From: Annulohypoxylon bovei var. microspora
Taxonomy: Eukaryota; Ascomycota; Sordariomycetes; Xylariales; Hypoxylaceae
DNA length: 64,000 nt
Assembly (NCBI GenBank): GCA_022836615.1
Contig: MU405259.1
Coordinates: forward strand, 62,001 to 126,000
Direction of reading: 5' to 3'
Of this stretch, positions 11,423 to 24,317 are shown one piece after another (position 1 is the first letter of the stretch; every line of letters starts with the position of its first letter). The notes below the pieces were generated by a model. The model saw nothing but the letters and a program-made list of their open reading frames with translations, searched no databases and had not been told where the DNA came from. A program made the position numbers and the translations under genes.

Positions 11423-14400
11423 CGTGGATCTGGTCTCGGTTTCGGCTAGTTATAGGTTATATCTGAGACCGATGTCGATGCTGTAGCGTGTATGTGTATG
11501 TGTATGTGTTGTCTTAAAGGTCTATTCCGTAATAGGTAGGTGTCGGAAGATGTCGCAGGGGTGACCACATGGAATTAACCCTGCTACTGCATAGTACGAC
11601 GTGCGGTGAGAGACGGAGAGAGTGTGTACTATGTAGTCAGTCGGTAGAAGGTAGGTAAGCTTAGAAAGGCTATACCGAGGTTCCAATCAGTGCGGCCAGG
11701 GACTGATTGACAGTGTAGATGGTGTTTTAGTGAATAGGATGATTGACTACTGTGTAGGAATGTATGGGGTAAAATCCTTTGTCTTGACAAATATGTACCT
11801 TTTGGTTGGAAATGTAGGTAGTAAGAAGGACACATGGCCAGTGGAGAGAGGATTATGGAAATTATTGGTGCAGATGAAATCATCGGATCCATCTCATTGG
11901 AAAAGAAAGTTTAGCGTAGCTCTTGCAAGGCTGATTGACGGAACAGGATAACGCCAAGCCTTTTCTAGTTCTAGCTCGGTGTTCGCCTCGTGCGCGCGTA
12001 CCCAAGTACCTTTTCCCTCGTTTGCACTCGTTTTTCTCCTCAGCCGCACTCAGGTAATGCAGGCTGTATGCAGCTACGTTTCATAACTCTTTAACCCATG
12101 GATGGAATAGTTCCATGGGTTAGACCCAGACTCGATATAGATAAGATTTTGTTACTTGAGGACCACTCAATTGCGTACCCGCAACCAATGGCGACATGCA
12201 TCTTGGGTCTTGCTTTTTACCTGCGCCGCAAAGGAACAAAACTCGTCGAAGGGGAAGGAGACTTACAATGGCCATGACAGGCGTGTGACTTGGCCAGGAA
12301 ACTATGTATTACTGTAGGTATGTTAGGTATGTATGAAGAGAACGGTGAAGTGACTCTACTATTCACAACCTTATGTTAAATAATGAAAATCAGGTTGAAG
12401 TGGTGATAGGACTCAAAATATCCCGATCTTGGCGATACCGCAGACTTCCAATACAGATAACATTGCAGATTTTGAGGGGTTTTGTGTGACGCTGTTATCA
12501 ACCCTCGGCATCTGGCATTTGCCTACTTAAGCCACCACTTAAGCCTAGAGTGGGATGTTAAAATCTTTCTTTTTAGATTCTTCCCCTCGGGGAGATCTCG
12601 TACCATTTAGACTCATGACGACGTCCCTTGACTCTTGAGGGGTTGTGTGAAGTTTGTGCCATGTGCCATGCAATAGCTATGCAATAGCACAGACGAAACT
12701 GGGTACTAAAAAGGACCTGGCAATCCCTTCGTCTTTGGGTATGGACTCAATTTAAAATAGAATTATTCCCTGCCTGCATGCAGAAACTGATCTCCCAAGG
12801 TTCCGTGCGAATACCAACCCACGAACCCACGAGAGCAGTGGAGGAGTAAGCATCATCCATTCTATCGGACGGATCTAGACCTAATCTTTACCTGACTAAC
12901 CGTATTTAACCACCTCAAGACCAGATGCCGAGGCACTGAATAGGCTTCTAAAGACTCCTACAAACCTTATGTAAAGAGCCGGTCCCGGGGTAGGTATGTA
13001 GTTAATAACTGAGTCCCGAACGCCTTATCGATCCTGTTTTCGCACTCGCTTGCCTCAGCCTAGCAAGAGGCCGGATCTTTTCTGACACAGATTCCTCCGC
13101 ATTCGTACTCCGTACTTACCTTCTTAATATATTGTTCTTCGGTTTGTAAGAAGTAAGAAGTAAGCTGCCGTATTTATTGTTAGGTACCGGTTATTCTATA
13201 GAGGACCACGGTGCCGTAAGCGGTGTCTTCCTCGGTATGACTATTAAGTACGGATAATTACCTAGGCATACAAGGTAAAGGCAACCATGATTAAGTGATA
13301 TATCAGAAAAGTTGGTAACTAAAAGCCTGTTGTTTTGATTCTAAGAGCACTGTCTAGAATTCAAATATTAGTCTATGTAGCGGTAGGTAGTTCGATATAC
13401 CCCTCCGCATCGATCCGACAGATATACGACCACAAACATCGGTCATATATCTCGTTACCCAAGGGTCCGGTCTATTCGGCAGACTCTCTAACCCCGACTA
13501 CGCCGTTCTAACGTGGTTTCACGTCGTGATCCCGTGAGATTATAGAGGACGTGAAGGAAGTAGTACATCGCGATCTATTAAACGATAAACTTGCATGTAT
13601 GCACATGCACTACATACACTACGTATCTACATACTTACATACCTACATATTTAGGCATTTACACTCTTACAGTTTTACACTCAATATGCCTCAGCAACGA
13701 CTTTAACCCCAACTACATTGTTCGGTATTTACTATTCATTATTCTCACCTCTGCTTCAAGCTAAGCAGAATCAGGCAATAGACAAGGTAACAGACATCGG
13801 TTATATTTGAGTTTCGATCTTTGGAACAGAAATGGGGTCATCGAACTACTCCATCATCGTCGTTTGCGATGTATGGATGTATAAATATAGCTCTTCTACG
13901 TGGGCGAATGTCGTATGTCGGATACGGAGCGAAATACATATATACCTAAGTTATATGTATGCAGCTAATCTCTAGCTATTACCGTAATTGGCAGTCCCTC
14001 GGCATGTCACCCTTTCCTCTTCTAGTAAATTTCCTCTTTAGGTATACTAAGCGATTGCGAGGCTAAGATAAAGTTATGTGCGGATCCCTGTAAGCCGTAG
14101 CTAACACCTTATTTACTTCATGAACTCTATTGATTTTTAACATTGTACCTACCAAAGTGGGAACACACCTGCACGCCTGCAAGCATCGGCTTGTCGCAAC
14201 CCCCCGAACCCATTTCCGTTTTCGCCTTCCAAGGATGTGACACCCGGTATTTTCTACTCTACCCCGTGCGGCTTACATCCTTATCGCTGTATAAAGGAAT
14301 TGGACCCATCGCTAGCTTATAGGATTTACAGGCGAAGCCGCCAATTTTCCCCAGCGACAACTGCATTCTTGCGTGTGAGCTACGCAGAATACATAAAACC

Positions 14401-14634
14401 ACCAAAAAAAGACAAAAAACAAGATATACTTAGAAATACATATACAGGTCTGGGCGCTCTCCGGGATTCCTATATACCTTTTTCCTTTCTTCTTCTTCTT
14501 TCTGGTCTCGAACCGTCCCGTCGTTTCAGAATAAATATATAGATTTATTTCTTGGCCTGTATATTATTAACCTGAACCGACGCGATATCACGACCCTAAC
14601 CGAATCAAGCTCGCTCCGATAGAGCGTAGCCACA
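11423..14634. other. 3.2-kb gene-free divergent spacer upstream of the ABC transporter
   Basis: Nothing codes convincingly here. The right-hand part holds simple ACAT/TACAT-type sequence (about 13590-13665), and the final 150 bp is a pyrimidine-rich leader for the transporter. The length is unusual beside the compact 0-11 kb block and could hold a large regulatory region for an inducible drug pump (inference). Several imperfect TAGGTA motifs occur (about 11534, 13385). Confidence 0.5.
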
Positions 14635-17600
14635 ATGGGCTACAAAGAAAGCAACATGACGAAGAGGCCAGAGACGGCCGCGACGTTCGCTACAACTTTC
14701 TCCGATGGTCCAGCAAGTCCTACCTTAAGTAACAGCGGCTCAACAGTAATTAATCCAGGAGATGGTCCTTACTTTGGGGAATCTGGTCGAGGAAGGGATT
14801 CGAAAGGAAAGAGTCCAACTGGCGAATCTGGCATGATGGAAAATGACCCGTTTGGTCACCTCCCCGCCCACGAGGCCGAAATCCTCAGGAGGCAAGTCAT
14901 AACCCCCGAAGTGACGGCCGGCGTCTCTACCCTTTACCGGTATGCGTCTAGGAACGACCTGATCATCATGGCGGTGAGCGCCATCGGTGCTATCGCTGGT
15001 GGTGCTGCTATGCCTCTCATGACGGTCATTTTTGGCAATCTTCAAAACACATTCCAGGGCTTCTTCTTAGGCACGGTATCTCACGACGAATTCATAGCCG
15101 AGATGAGCAGCCTTGTGTTGTACTTCGTCTACTTAGCTATTGGCGAGTTTATAGCTATGTACATTGCAACTGTTGGTTTCATCTATACCGGAGAACACAT
15201 CAGTGGTAAGATTCGAGAACACTACTTAGAGAGTTGCATGCGTCAGAACATTGGTTATTTCGATAAGCTCGGCGCCGGCGAGGTTACTACCCGAATCACC
15301 GCAGACACGAACTTGATCCAGGAAGGTATCTCCGAGAAGGTTGGATTGACGTTAACAGCAATCGCGACATTCGTATCTGCCTTCGTCATTGGTTTCGTCT
15401 TCTACTGGAAGTTGACGCTCATCCTCTTCTCTGTGGTCATTGCTCTCATTCTCGACATGGGCATTGGTTCCTCGTTCATCGTCAAATACACCAAGGACAC
15501 GATTGGTGCATATGCTGCAGGAGGTAGCATTGCTGAGGAAGTTATTAGCTCCGTTCGAAATGCCATGGCTTTTGGTACCCAAGGTCGTCTAGCGCAGCAA
15601 TATGACGCTCATCTAACCCGGGCTGAATACTTCGGTTTCAAGAAAGCGACTGCGACTGCGCTTATGGTTGCCGGCATGATGTTGATCGTATACGCCAACT
15701 ATGGTCTGAGTTTTTGGATGGGCAGCAAGTACCTCGTCGACGGTTCCGTTTCGCTATCGAGCGTTCTCATTATTATGATGTCCATTATGATCGGTGCATT
15801 TAATTTGGGTAATATCGCTCCTAACCTTCAAGCATTCGGAACTGCTCTTGCGGCTGCCGCCAAGATCTTCAACACTATTGATCGCATGTCGCCGATAGAT
15901 CCTACCCTAGACACCGGAATCAAACTAGGCAAGGTAACAGGCGCACTTCGTCTAGAAAATGTCAAGCACATCTATCCTTCACGACCTGAGGTTACCATCA
16001 TGAAGGGTGTGTCCTTGGATATTCCAGCAGGCAAGACGACGGCATTGGTCGGAACTTCCGGGTCCGGAAAGAGTACTATCGTCGGTCTCGTTGAGCGATT
16101 CTACGACCCAGTAGAAGGAAGAGTCTTGCTAGATGGACACGATGTCAGCACTCTGAATCTCCGATGGCTACGTCAACACATCTCTCTAGTCAGCCAGGAA
16201 CCAACCCTATTCGCCACCACGATCTACCAGAACATCAAGAACGGTCTTATCGGTACCAAATTCGAACACGTGAGCCCTATCAGGCAGACTGAGCTGGTCA
16301 TCGAAGCAGCTAAGAAGGCCAACGCTCATGATTTCGTCTCAGCTTTGCCCGAAGGTTACGAAACGAACGTTGGTGAGCGTGGATTTTTGTTGTCCGGTGG
16401 TCAAAAGCAACGAATTGCCATCGCACGTGCTATTGTCTCAGACCCTAAAAGTAAGTCATGATCCAAGCGGGAAATATATGAATACATGTTAACAGCTACT
16501 GTAGTTCTCTTACTTGATGAAGCCACTAGTGCACTAGACACTAAGTCTGAAGGCGTTGTCCAGGCCGCATTGGAGGCCGCTGCGCAAGGTCGCACAACCA
16601 TTACCATTGCTCACCGTCTCTCTACTATCAAGGATGCCCACAACATCGTCGTCATGTCTCAGGGTACGATTATCGAACAAGGAACTCACACTGCTCTCCT
16701 ACAGCGCAATGGAGCATACGCCAGGTTGGTCAACGCGCAGAACATTGCAACCGAGAACGGCCCAAGCCCAGAGGAACAAGCTAAGATTGCCAATCGCGAT
16801 GAGCTGCTCGTTCGTAGGGCTTCTAAGCACCTGTCTATGCGATTTTCTAAGCGATTCTCGAGACCGGTTGAACTTAGTTTCCTCGATGACCCCGAGCCGC
16901 CTATGCCTGATATTAAGCTTACTCGTCCGGTAACTCGGGGGTCTGTGTCCAGTAGGGCTATCCACAATATCGAACCCGAGGAAGAGAATCATGAGTATGG
17001 AATGTGGACTTTGATCAAATTGATTGCGTCGTTCAACAAGGAGGAATGGAAACTCATGGTCTGGGGCTTGTTCTGGTCCATCATCTGCGGAGCTGGCAAC
17101 CCAACTCAAGCGTTCTTCTTCGCCAAGCAAATTCTTGTGAGTATTCCGGTTATAAAGCTAACTTTCTATTTGAGCATTTACTAACTGAAGTTAGACCTTG
17201 AGTGTACCTCTTACTCCGGCCAATAGCGCGGCAGTCAAGAAGGAAAGTGATTTCTGGAGTGGCATGTTCCTCATGCTGGCGTTTGTCATGTGCATAGCAT
17301 ATATCTCTCAGGGTGTTGCCTTCGCCAGATGTTCTGAGCGACTCATCCACCGTGTCAGAGACAGGGCTTTCCGAACCATGTTGCGCCAGGATGTCTCTTT
17401 CTTCGACAAGGACGAGAATACTGTCGGTGCTCTTACATCCTTCTTGTCGACTGAGACCTCTCACGTAGCCGGCCTTAGCGGTGTTACCCTCGGAACTCTG
17501 CTCATGGTTACCACCACGCTTATAACTGCAATGGTCGTTGCTCTAGCATTTGGCTGGAAATTAGCTCTTGTCTGCATTTCTACAATTCCGATTCTACTTG

Positions 17601-18832
17601 CGTGTGGTTTCTTCCGATTCTGGATGCTTGCGCATTTCCAACATCGCTCCAAGCAGGCTTACGAGCAGAGTGCTTCATATGCGTCTGAAGCTATCTCGGC
17701 GATTCGCACCGTTGCATCTCTGACCAGAGAAGGCGACGTTCTGGACCAGTACAAGCTCTCTCTTGCTGTCCAACAAAAGTCTAGCTTGACTTCCATATTG
17801 AAGTCATCGATTCTCTACGCCGCGGCTCAATCTTTCATCTTCTTGGCATTTGCCCTTGGTTTCTGGTACGGTGGTACTTTGATTGCCAGCCGCGAGTATA
17901 ATCTCTTCCAGTTCTTCGTCTGCTTCATGTCCGTCATCTTCGGCGCCCAGTCGGCTGGTACCGTCTTCTCTTTCGCCCCCGACATGGGTAAGGCGCACTC
18001 CGCTGCCGGCGAGCTGAAGACTCTCTTTGACCGCCAACCACAAGTCGATACCTGGTCAAAAGAAGGTGCCCCTATCCACCAAGTTGACGGTACTGTGGAG
18101 TTCCGAGATGTCCATTTCCGATACCCCACTCGTCTTGAGCAACCTGTTCTTCGTGGTCTTAACTTGACCATCCGTCCCGGTCAATACGTCGCTTTGGTCG
18201 GTGCCTCAGGTTGTGGTAAGAGTACTACAATTGCTCTGCTAGAACGATTCTACGATCCTCTTGTCGGCGGCGTCTACGTTGACGGCAAGGATATTAGCGG
18301 CCTCAATGTCAACCAGTACCGATCACACATCGCTCTCGTATCCCAGGAACCCACTCTGTACCAAGGCACTATTAAGGAGAACATCCTTCTCGGCTCTGGC
18401 CGCGAATCTGTTCCGGACTCGGCAATCGAGTTCGCTTGCAGAGAAGCTAACATCTACGATTTCATCCTATCTCTGCCAGACGGCTTCAACACCAAGGTCG
18501 GTAACAAGGGTACTCTGCTCTCTGGTGGTCAGAAGCAACGTATCGCTATTGCCCGTGCCTTGATCCGCGACCCTAAGATCTTACTCCTGGATGAAGCTAC
18601 CTCTGCGCTCGACTCCGAATCGGAGCACGTCGTGCAAGCCGCTTTGGACAAGGCCGCGAAGGGTCGAACTACAATCGCCGTCGCGCATCGTCTAAGCACG
18701 ATCCAGAACGCTGATGTTATCTACGTGTTCGACCAAGGCAGAGTAGTAGAGGAGGGCACTCATTACAACCTGATGAGAAAGGGCGGAAGGTACGCCGAGT
18801 TGGTCAACCTGCAGAGCCTAGAGAAGCGGTAG
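14635..18832 (+). CDS. Full-length ABCB (MDR/P-glycoprotein type) multidrug transporter
   Basis: Three exons: 14635-16450, 16505-17136, 17195-18832; 1361 residues, a complete TMD-NBD-TMD-NBD transporter. After a cytosolic N-terminus the first six-helix domain starts near residue 105 (NDLIIMAVSAIGAIAGGAAMP). NBD1 has Walker A GTSGSGKST near residue 473, signature LSGGQKQR at 586 and Walker B ILLLDEATSAL, which is split by intron 1. NBD2 has Walker A GASGCGKST near 1150, LSGGQKQRIAIARAL, and ILLLDEATSALDSESEH. Both sites keep the Q-loop and H-loop (IAHRLSTI, VAHRLSTI), so both should bind and cleave ATP. It resembles fungal leptomycin-B-resistance/Pmd1-type pumps that export hydrophobic toxins across the plasma membrane; the substrate cannot be read from sequence. 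It stands alone, with no biosynthetic cluster beside it. Confidence 0.97.
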
Positions 18833-21800
18833 TCTGCGCCCGCAGCATTTGTATTAGTTACCTAACGTATCTTCTCACGCAACTGGTTTTTTTTTGCATT
18901 TCTTTTTTTCCATCATTTATCAGAGATTCCCCCATATTTATTTGGTACATATTTGCATAGATGGGAAAGCTACATTCGCCATCAGCGGGCGGATCTACAG
19001 CGAAGAGTGGCAATGTGGAGGCGATGGACGGGCATGGTAAACGGCGTTATACGGGTGTGTCTGCCATAATCCGAATTTTAACGGAGCGGACTTGTAAGAT
19101 CTACGCTTTTTATCTCGGGAACTAGATCATGTAGCTATAGCACTTGAGGTTTAATGAGATCAACTCATGTATGTATTTACACAGTAAACTTCTTTAGCTC
19201 TTTGTATATATATTTGCGGCGTTGCACGCTTTCATCTCACCGATTTAATGGATGATTTCTTTATGGGTTAACTAGGTATCTACCCCATGATATAGTGAGA
19301 TTCGACGGTGATGGTGATGGTGCTGGCTTGTTTGAGCCACAATGCTGCCCAAACTAGTGCAGAGGATGCCGAAGGATGCTCATATGACTCTTTCGCTTCC
19401 GGGCTAGCCGTATTAGATATGTACGTTGTTCGACCGCTGAGTGAGATGCGATGAATAGAAGAGAGAAACGAAGACTCGGAAGGGATAGTAAATATATGTG
19501 AACGGTGGAGGCGGCGGTGTTTAAATAGACTACGTTTGAAAGGAAATGTATTCCCGGAGTCGACTTTCTTGATCGAGATGACTAGGTAGGTATCTACTTG
19601 GGTAGGTAGGTAGTAGGTATTAAAGAGAAGTAGCTAGATTGCCTATATGATCCTATGGCAGGTCCTTGGGCAAAATCATAATCTGTTTAAAATACCCAGC
19701 AATTGTCCATTTTCGTTGATACTAAGACGCTAATCTGGTGAACTTATAAGATGACTAAATGCATCGTACGGCGGCGGAAGCATCTCACATATGTAGCATA
19801 TAGTCAAATTACCGATTTTACACAGCACTCACGAAAAAGGGTTTGGTGTATCGCTTATTACTACCTGATACAGCCCCCAACCGGCGATTTGAACTACTAG
19901 CCGGCCGTTTCTTGATTCTGGGGAGATATTTGGCGCATGGAGGTTGATGAGAAGCATCTAATATGAATCCTGAAACAGACAACACGAAGTATTGACGACT
20001 GAAACTTGGAATGCCTTCTCAGAATCCGCAGCTGAATTGGAAATCGTACGACCACATGGATATATCCCTCCCGGGCCCCGACGAATGTCTCACGTCGGTA
20101 GTATAAGGCGGGTAGCGGCACGAGACGAGAGGCTTTGTCTTACGCCTGCCACGAGGTGATGTATCGGCCGCACACATAGGTAGCAGGTAGGTTATCTAAG
20201 TAGGTGGTAAACGACAGACGTCTCGACTCTCGGGTCGAGAATGTATTACGCGTGGGAGGCTATGACTTTGATGCTGTACTCGGACCCTGTTTTACTGTCT
20301 CGGTGGAAAGGGGATGGGAAAGCTGAGGTCAGACCTGGGAATTTAGTCTCATTGCTACTACGCACATCTCGTGTTCGATGCAGTCGCGAAACAACCGTGC
20401 CATTTTGACGATATCGAGGAGTAGAAATGTAGTCGACCCCCTTTTCTAGTCCCGAGACTCGACAATGGTCATATAACACAAGCCACAATGTGCTGCACTC
20501 ATAAGGAGAGACCTCGGGCGGGTAAGTTCAGAAATGATGTTGGCTTAAGAGTCAGTAATTAATGAAGGGTTAAAGCCATGAAAGCCACAAATGATCAACG
20601 ATGTAGGGCTGGGTTGGCTGAAGCTTAAAGTGGACGATCTACGTCGATCGGTTAACTGGTAGCGGTAAAAGGATCGGCGATCAATTTGCTCGCGATAATT
20701 CTTACGTTGCTCCCTGTTTCGTGATAACTTCATTTTTACCCATTTGCTCTAAGCGGCAGATAATGGCTTTCTGTCGTGCACACATCGGCGAAGATAGTAG
20801 ATTTGCAATACACAGCAGGGCTTCGGAAGGCTACTTTCCTGCAGCTACCTCCTGTATGACTTATATTAAGCTTGCATGAGTTATCCATGCTAACGGATTC
20901 GAGGCTCTAATTGCACAACGTTATGTTCCGATATCTATCTAGGTAGGTGTTAAGAAGTTAGATGAGTTGGTGATCTAGAAGGTTGGTTAAAAGCAAACTA
21001 CTAGTTCAAGATGTCTTAGAAATTGGACTCTCAAGTTTAAATAATAAGACCTCATCAACAAGAGCGCTAAGGTGAGCCATTTTCCAAATGTTGTTGGTAA
21101 AGAATAACCCGAGATCTTGGGATCCAATATGCAAGAAATGAAGAGGATCCCCTTAGAAGCGAACCCGCTGCCCGATCACTTGGCTGTGGGCCAAAGGGAG
21201 AGGACGCGTACTGCCCTGTGCTAGGTATGTATTCGAACCCGATCCTAGGTACTTCAATACTTTAAATTCTGCCGAAGGTGATAGACTACCTAGGCGGATG
21301 AGCCGAAGCTGGAAAGTTGTGATTCGTGGTTTGCTACAATACCTAGTCTCTTGAACGGCTAATTATGAAATATGAAATAGTTCCAAGGTTGCTTACTATT
21401 TGTAGCACAAGATTTCCAAGGTTGTTAATTCAATGCAGTTGATCGCTGTTGGTTGATTTGGCAGTTTGGCAGGTTAAAAGTTTGAAAATGTTAACTTACA
21501 TAATATTTGAAATGAATGGATTCGGCGCGTACGTAATTCTTCGGTATAGAAAGTACTTTGTAACTCGTATTACACGCTACGATGCCAGGAACATTGAAGA
21601 ACACGCTAAAGACGAGGAAGCTACGGGCCTACGGCTGTGCCTGACATTAGTGCTAAGATAACCTTGGGGGATTTTATGCGGTGCTAGCACATTTTAAGTC
21701 CAATCCATGGATGCTAAAGACAACAAGGAAGTCGGGAACTTATCTAGGGCTATGATTCGTTGGAAGGTGTCTCCCATCAGCCCGTGCATCCAAGCCACCT

Positions 21801-23166
21801 ACCTGCCTACCAACTATTAAGAAGAGACTTTGCTGGAAATTTCGCTTATGCAACCCACTCAATCCTTTCACCAACTTTTCTCATTCTACCATTGGAACTA
21901 CTAGAACTACTGGAACCACTGGAACCACTGGAACCCATGGGACCCCGTCGCTATGCCATAGATCGAGCCGAATCGGAGAAATAGTTCTAGACTGCAAGAT
22001 TTCTCGAAAACCTGCTTATTATTGGCAGACATGGAGAGACTCATGCATTCAAACAAGGAAGTCCTTGTCTTGGTGTTCACCCTTCGCTTTGCTTCGTCGG
22101 CCTCGACAACTTGAGCTTCTGCGGAGGAGATGTGCCGATACGTATGTAGAAATGACCAGTCGTCTTTTCTATGCGTTATGGCTTTGCTATTATATATTGG
22201 CTAGGCTCATTGAGGCGAGCCAAGGGGATACAGACATCACAGACATTACAGATATCACACATCGATACCATACAACCATATTACCATTGGGGTCCATTCT
22301 TAACCAAGGTACAATACCAAGAGGCCAATATGTCGCCATCTTATTACATAGACCCCAAATTGTGGCATCGTCCCCGTCGCATTCTTGACAGGCGCCCGGC
22401 CTAGACTAGCGGCGCCCTGTCGTTCTCTTCGCGGATAGGCCAACCGGCTTGAAGTCCCAAAATGGGAACGCTCGGGGGAGACTTATGCCACGGTCTACCA
22501 AACATCATAGCGTTTTGACCAATGTTGTTTCTTGCAGCACTTGCAGAATTTCATTGAAAAGCCCGGTGGGCAGCCCGTTGCCTTATGAAGGACGATCCTT
22601 CTGCTCTTTTCGTCGTCTGATCGTTACCCATGTCTCTTACATACATATACATAGATCTCTTCACATCTATCTATCTACCTATCTATTGGGACCTAATACA
22701 TACCTGGGTAACGATCATCGTCAACTAATACAACTACCTAACTCACCAGCTCTAACTCCAACACCACCCCGCACGCTGTTTGGATTCTGTTGCGCCATTG
22801 CCGTTGTATAGAAACGCAGTGCTTCATTGGTCTTGTGCTATTTTACTACCGGACGCTATCATTTATCCGATAATCCTCTATATTAGCTCTCACCTCCCCG
22901 CAACGGAGCTATTATCTTCTCAAGGTCCGCATGACAATACCAGCTTCGGGGTCTGGATCTGTTGGATATAATAAAGACGTATGCTGGGAACGGCCGCGAT
23001 TTTCTCCCCGACCCTGACTTAAAAAGCTTCGAGACACATTCAAGGTAGTTATCGTAGCGTCGGGTTACTACGACTCTCAAGAGCCATTTCGGGCCGGAGG
23101 CTCTCACTTCACGAAGTGATGTATGGGCGATCGATCCGCTGATCGGTTACCTGCCTTGGGGACACA
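18833..23166. other. 4.3-kb gene-free spacer
   Basis: The transporter 3' end (T-rich tracts at about 18885-18910) is followed by sequence without supportable genes. Open frames of 60-120 codons at 19897, 20246, 21449, 21760 and 22065-22811 lack domains and codon periodicity that I can see. It contains TAGGTA clusters (19582-19620, about 20180-20205, about 20938) and a 9-bp repeat (21893-21936). Confidence 0.55.
21893..21936 (+). repeat. Short 9-bp tandem repeat (CTGGAACCA-like)
   Basis: About five imperfect copies of a 9-bp unit (ctggaacca / ctagaacta) run head to tail in a non-coding spacer. Later copies are nearly identical and the first ones are diverged. Confidence 0.8.
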
Positions 23167-24317
23167 ATGCTTTCAGTTTGTTCCTTCGGGCGCCAGTGGT
23201 CGCTGCGCCGCGGGTGTGGTCCGCCATACCCTGCCGTTTCACCCTACCACAAACTTTGGACACATATAGTAGTGATCGTCCTCGTCATTTCCCTATGGAT
23301 CCCTCGAACCAATGCTATTTTACTAGAGGACTCCCCGCGATCGACTGAGACATCGTTACTGGTTGATACGCGGATACCGATTTTCGTCAGTGGTCAATGG
23401 CAGATCATGTCCGAAGACGAGCATCGCCAACTCGTTCCTAGACAGCCAGCAACGGAGACATATAAAATCGATGTCTCGACTGCTACCGCCGAGTCTACTG
23501 CGGCTGCCACGACAACCGTCGCTACAGGTCCCCTTCCAACGCCTTTCGATGGAGCGCTCGCGGCAAATTTCTCTGGTGAGGATGGAGGTGGATCTTGTCT
23601 TGACTTCATCAACAGCTTTCTAGCGGACCCAACCTTTCAAAGCTGTTATCCTCTTTCGCTACTTCTAAAGGCTAGTCTAAGAGTCCTTAAGCTCGCTGAA
23701 TTACAATTAACAGTTTCCAGGGCTCTAATTCTTTCTTTCAAGCTATGAGGTCTCTGGTTCAAATAACGCAAGTTCTCGAAACGTCGTGCGCGGCCAACAA
23801 GACAACCTGCACGAGCTACCTCGACGACCTAGCCGAAAAGCTCAAGTCCGACGATAATTGCGGAGAGGATTACGATAAGCAGAACGCGGTAGTTATCCAG
23901 GCTTACATGGGGATGAAAGCGTATGAAGAGGTCTACGGCGCGACTTGTTTAACGAATCCAGATACGTCGGCATATTGTTTCGTCAATGCGGTTACAAACC
24001 TCACGACCGCTTCCAATGTCTATCTATATAACTTACCTTTCAACTCATCACTACCCGAATCGGCTCTGCCCGCGTGCGATTCTTGCACAAGCGAGACGAT
24101 GAAAATATACCAATCAGCGGCGGCTGACCGAACGAAATGGATAGCAAATACATACGTGCAAGCAGCGCAACAGGTCGATTCAGAATGTGGAGCGAACTTT
24201 GTTAGCACGGTTCTTCCCGAGGCACTCCCAGAAAGTGCCGCTACATCTGCAGCACAAGCGCCATCTTTGCTTATATTGTCACTGTTATTCGTGGCTCTCT
24301 CGCGTTGGGTTATATAA
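23167..24317 (+). CDS. Predicted GPI-anchored cysteine-containing cell-surface protein (DUF7729-like)
   Basis: Two exons, 23167-23670 and 23721-24317, give 366 residues. The N-terminus has a long basic lead and a hydrophobic segment at about 32-50 (IVVIVLVISLWIPRTNA), a signal peptide or anchor. A Ser/Thr/Ala-rich stalk follows. The core domain has CLDFINSFLADPTFQSCYPLSLLL, then SNSFFQAMRSLVQITQVLE, CAANKTTCTSYLDDLA, ATCLTNPDTSAYCF and LPACDSCTSE, like fungal GPI-anchored proteins annotated DUF7729. The C-terminus is a classic GPI signal: small residues, then LLILSLLFVALSRWVI. The intron is best read as a GC-AG intron (AAG|GCTAGT at 23671), because this restores the conserved junction. A GT donor at 23683 would add four residues. 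Function is unknown; a cell wall or membrane surface location is inferred. Confidence 0.8.

Noticed and set aside
13425..13545. Start resembling 5S rRNA (ATACGACCACA)
   Set aside because: Only about a dozen bases match. The conserved internal promoter boxes and the 3' half do not follow.
21225..21250. Sequence resembling a tRNA B box (ATTCGAACCC)
   Set aside because: No A box, acceptor stem or anticodon arm can be folded around it. I found no convincing tRNA in the window.
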